Positions 52,889 through 53,124 of a stretch of DNA of 53,124 nt are shown piece by piece (position 1 is the first letter of the stretch; each line of letters begins with the position of its first letter). Both the position numbers and the translations under genes were made by a program. Below the pieces are notes generated by a model, which saw only the letters and a program-made list of their open reading frames with translations, ran no database searches and had not been told where the DNA came from. This DNA comes from Burkholderiaceae bacterium (GTDB lineage Bacteria > Pseudomonadota > Gammaproteobacteria > Burkholderiales > Burkholderiaceae_D). The stretch is taken from assembly GCA_023653025.1 (NCBI GenBank), contig JAMNXS010000013.1:1-53124 (forward strand), read 5' to 3'.

Positions 52889-53124
52889 ATGGGCAAGGGC
52901 TTCGCCAACCCGCGCCAGACCTGGGACGCGCGCTTCGCCGCCGACGACTACATCTTCGGTACCGACCCCAATGCGTGGCTGGCACAGCACGCGCCCCTGC
53001 TGCAACCGGGCATGCGCGTGCTGGCGGTGGCCGACGGCGAGGGCAGGAACAGCGTCTGGATGGCCGAGCGCGGCTTGGTAGTCGATGCGTTCGACATCTC
53101 GCCGGTCGGAGTCGAGAAGGCAAA
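52889..53124 (+). CDS. SAM-dependent methyltransferase, N-terminal fragment (cut by window edge)
   Basis: Seventy-eight residues are visible: a start MGKGFANPRQTWDARFAADDYIFGTDPNAWL and the SAM motif I region RVLAVADGEGRNSVWMAERGLVVDAFDISPVGVEKA. It resembles the TehB/thiopurine-methyltransferase-like group (class I). It begins two bases after the DUF2892 gene, so it may belong to the same operon. The C-terminal half lies outside the window. Confidence 0.82.
   Translation, partial: MGKGFANPRQTWDARFAADDYIFGTDPNAWLAQHAPLLQPGMRVLAVADGEGRNSVWMAERGLVVDAFDISPVGVEKA

Overview
The window is a GC-rich stretch of a Gram-negative chromosome. It is almost entirely a single polar-flagellum locus, followed by a short housekeeping/accessory tail. 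FlhF and FlhG (polar placement), sigma-54 promoters, a sigma-54 activator, FliA, and L- and P-ring genes point to a proteobacterium with a Pseudomonas/Vibrio-like flagellar hierarchy. Gene content and the dispersed GTAGGGCGGATAGAGCGCAGCGAAATCCGCC repeats suggest a betaproteobacterium, possibly Rhodocyclales or Burkholderiales. This placement is inference; no 16S rRNA or other phylogenetic marker is present.

Layout. Positions 1-19109 (minus strand) hold fliC (cut by the window edge), flaG, fliD, flgL, flgK, flgJ, flgI, flgH, flgG, a repeat array, flgF, flgE, flgD, flgC, flgB and a LysM-transglycosylase gene. Positions 19232-20903 (plus) hold flgA, flgM and flgN. Positions 21332-25492 (minus) form one accessory operon: FlgP-like lipoprotein, FlgT-like protein, FimV/LysM-like protein, a second FliK-like protein and an FlhB-C-terminal-like (FlhX) protein. 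Positions 25836-43293 (plus) hold flhA-flhF-flhG-fliA, a membrane protein of unknown function, fliS, and then fliK-fliL-fliM-fliN-fliO-fliP-fliQ-fliR-flhB. Three envelope/coiled-coil proteins with no established flagellar role follow flhB. Positions 43455-44807 carry an orphan YjjJ/HipA-type kinase. Positions 44873-47904 (minus) carry a MotAB-type stator pair and a short sigma-54 activator. The tail (48175-53124, plus) holds an AlkB-like membrane diiron hydroxylase, a CoA-binding protein, O-acetylhomoserine sulfhydrylase, a tiny secreted basic protein, a BigR-like ArsR regulator with a split YeeE/YedE sulfur transporter and a DUF2892 protein, and the start of a methyltransferase. fliE-J, fleQ-type full-length regulators and chemotaxis genes are not in the window.

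How it works together. Sequence-level promoters give a two-tier programme. Near-consensus sigma-54 sites (GG-N10-GC) precede flgB, flgG, flgA, the LysM-transglycosylase, the flgP-like operon, flhA and (one mismatch) fliK. FliA (sigma-28) sites with an exact 11-bp spacer precede the late genes fliC, flaG, fliD, flgM and fliS. Thus the export gate, basal body and hook are made first and filament/cap/chaperone genes after FlgM release.

Most notable features: hook-associated proteins far larger than usual (FlgE 1284 aa, FlgK 1225 aa, FliD 695 aa), with tandemly duplicated domains in FlgE and FliD; FlgJ reduced to its rod-capping half, with a separate signal-less LysM-transglycosylase that may supply the missing peptidoglycan hydrolase; an H-ring-like (FlgT/FlgP) operon combined with a second FliK/FlhX pair; and a DamX-like SPOR protein plus two unrecognised proteins translationally coupled behind flhB.
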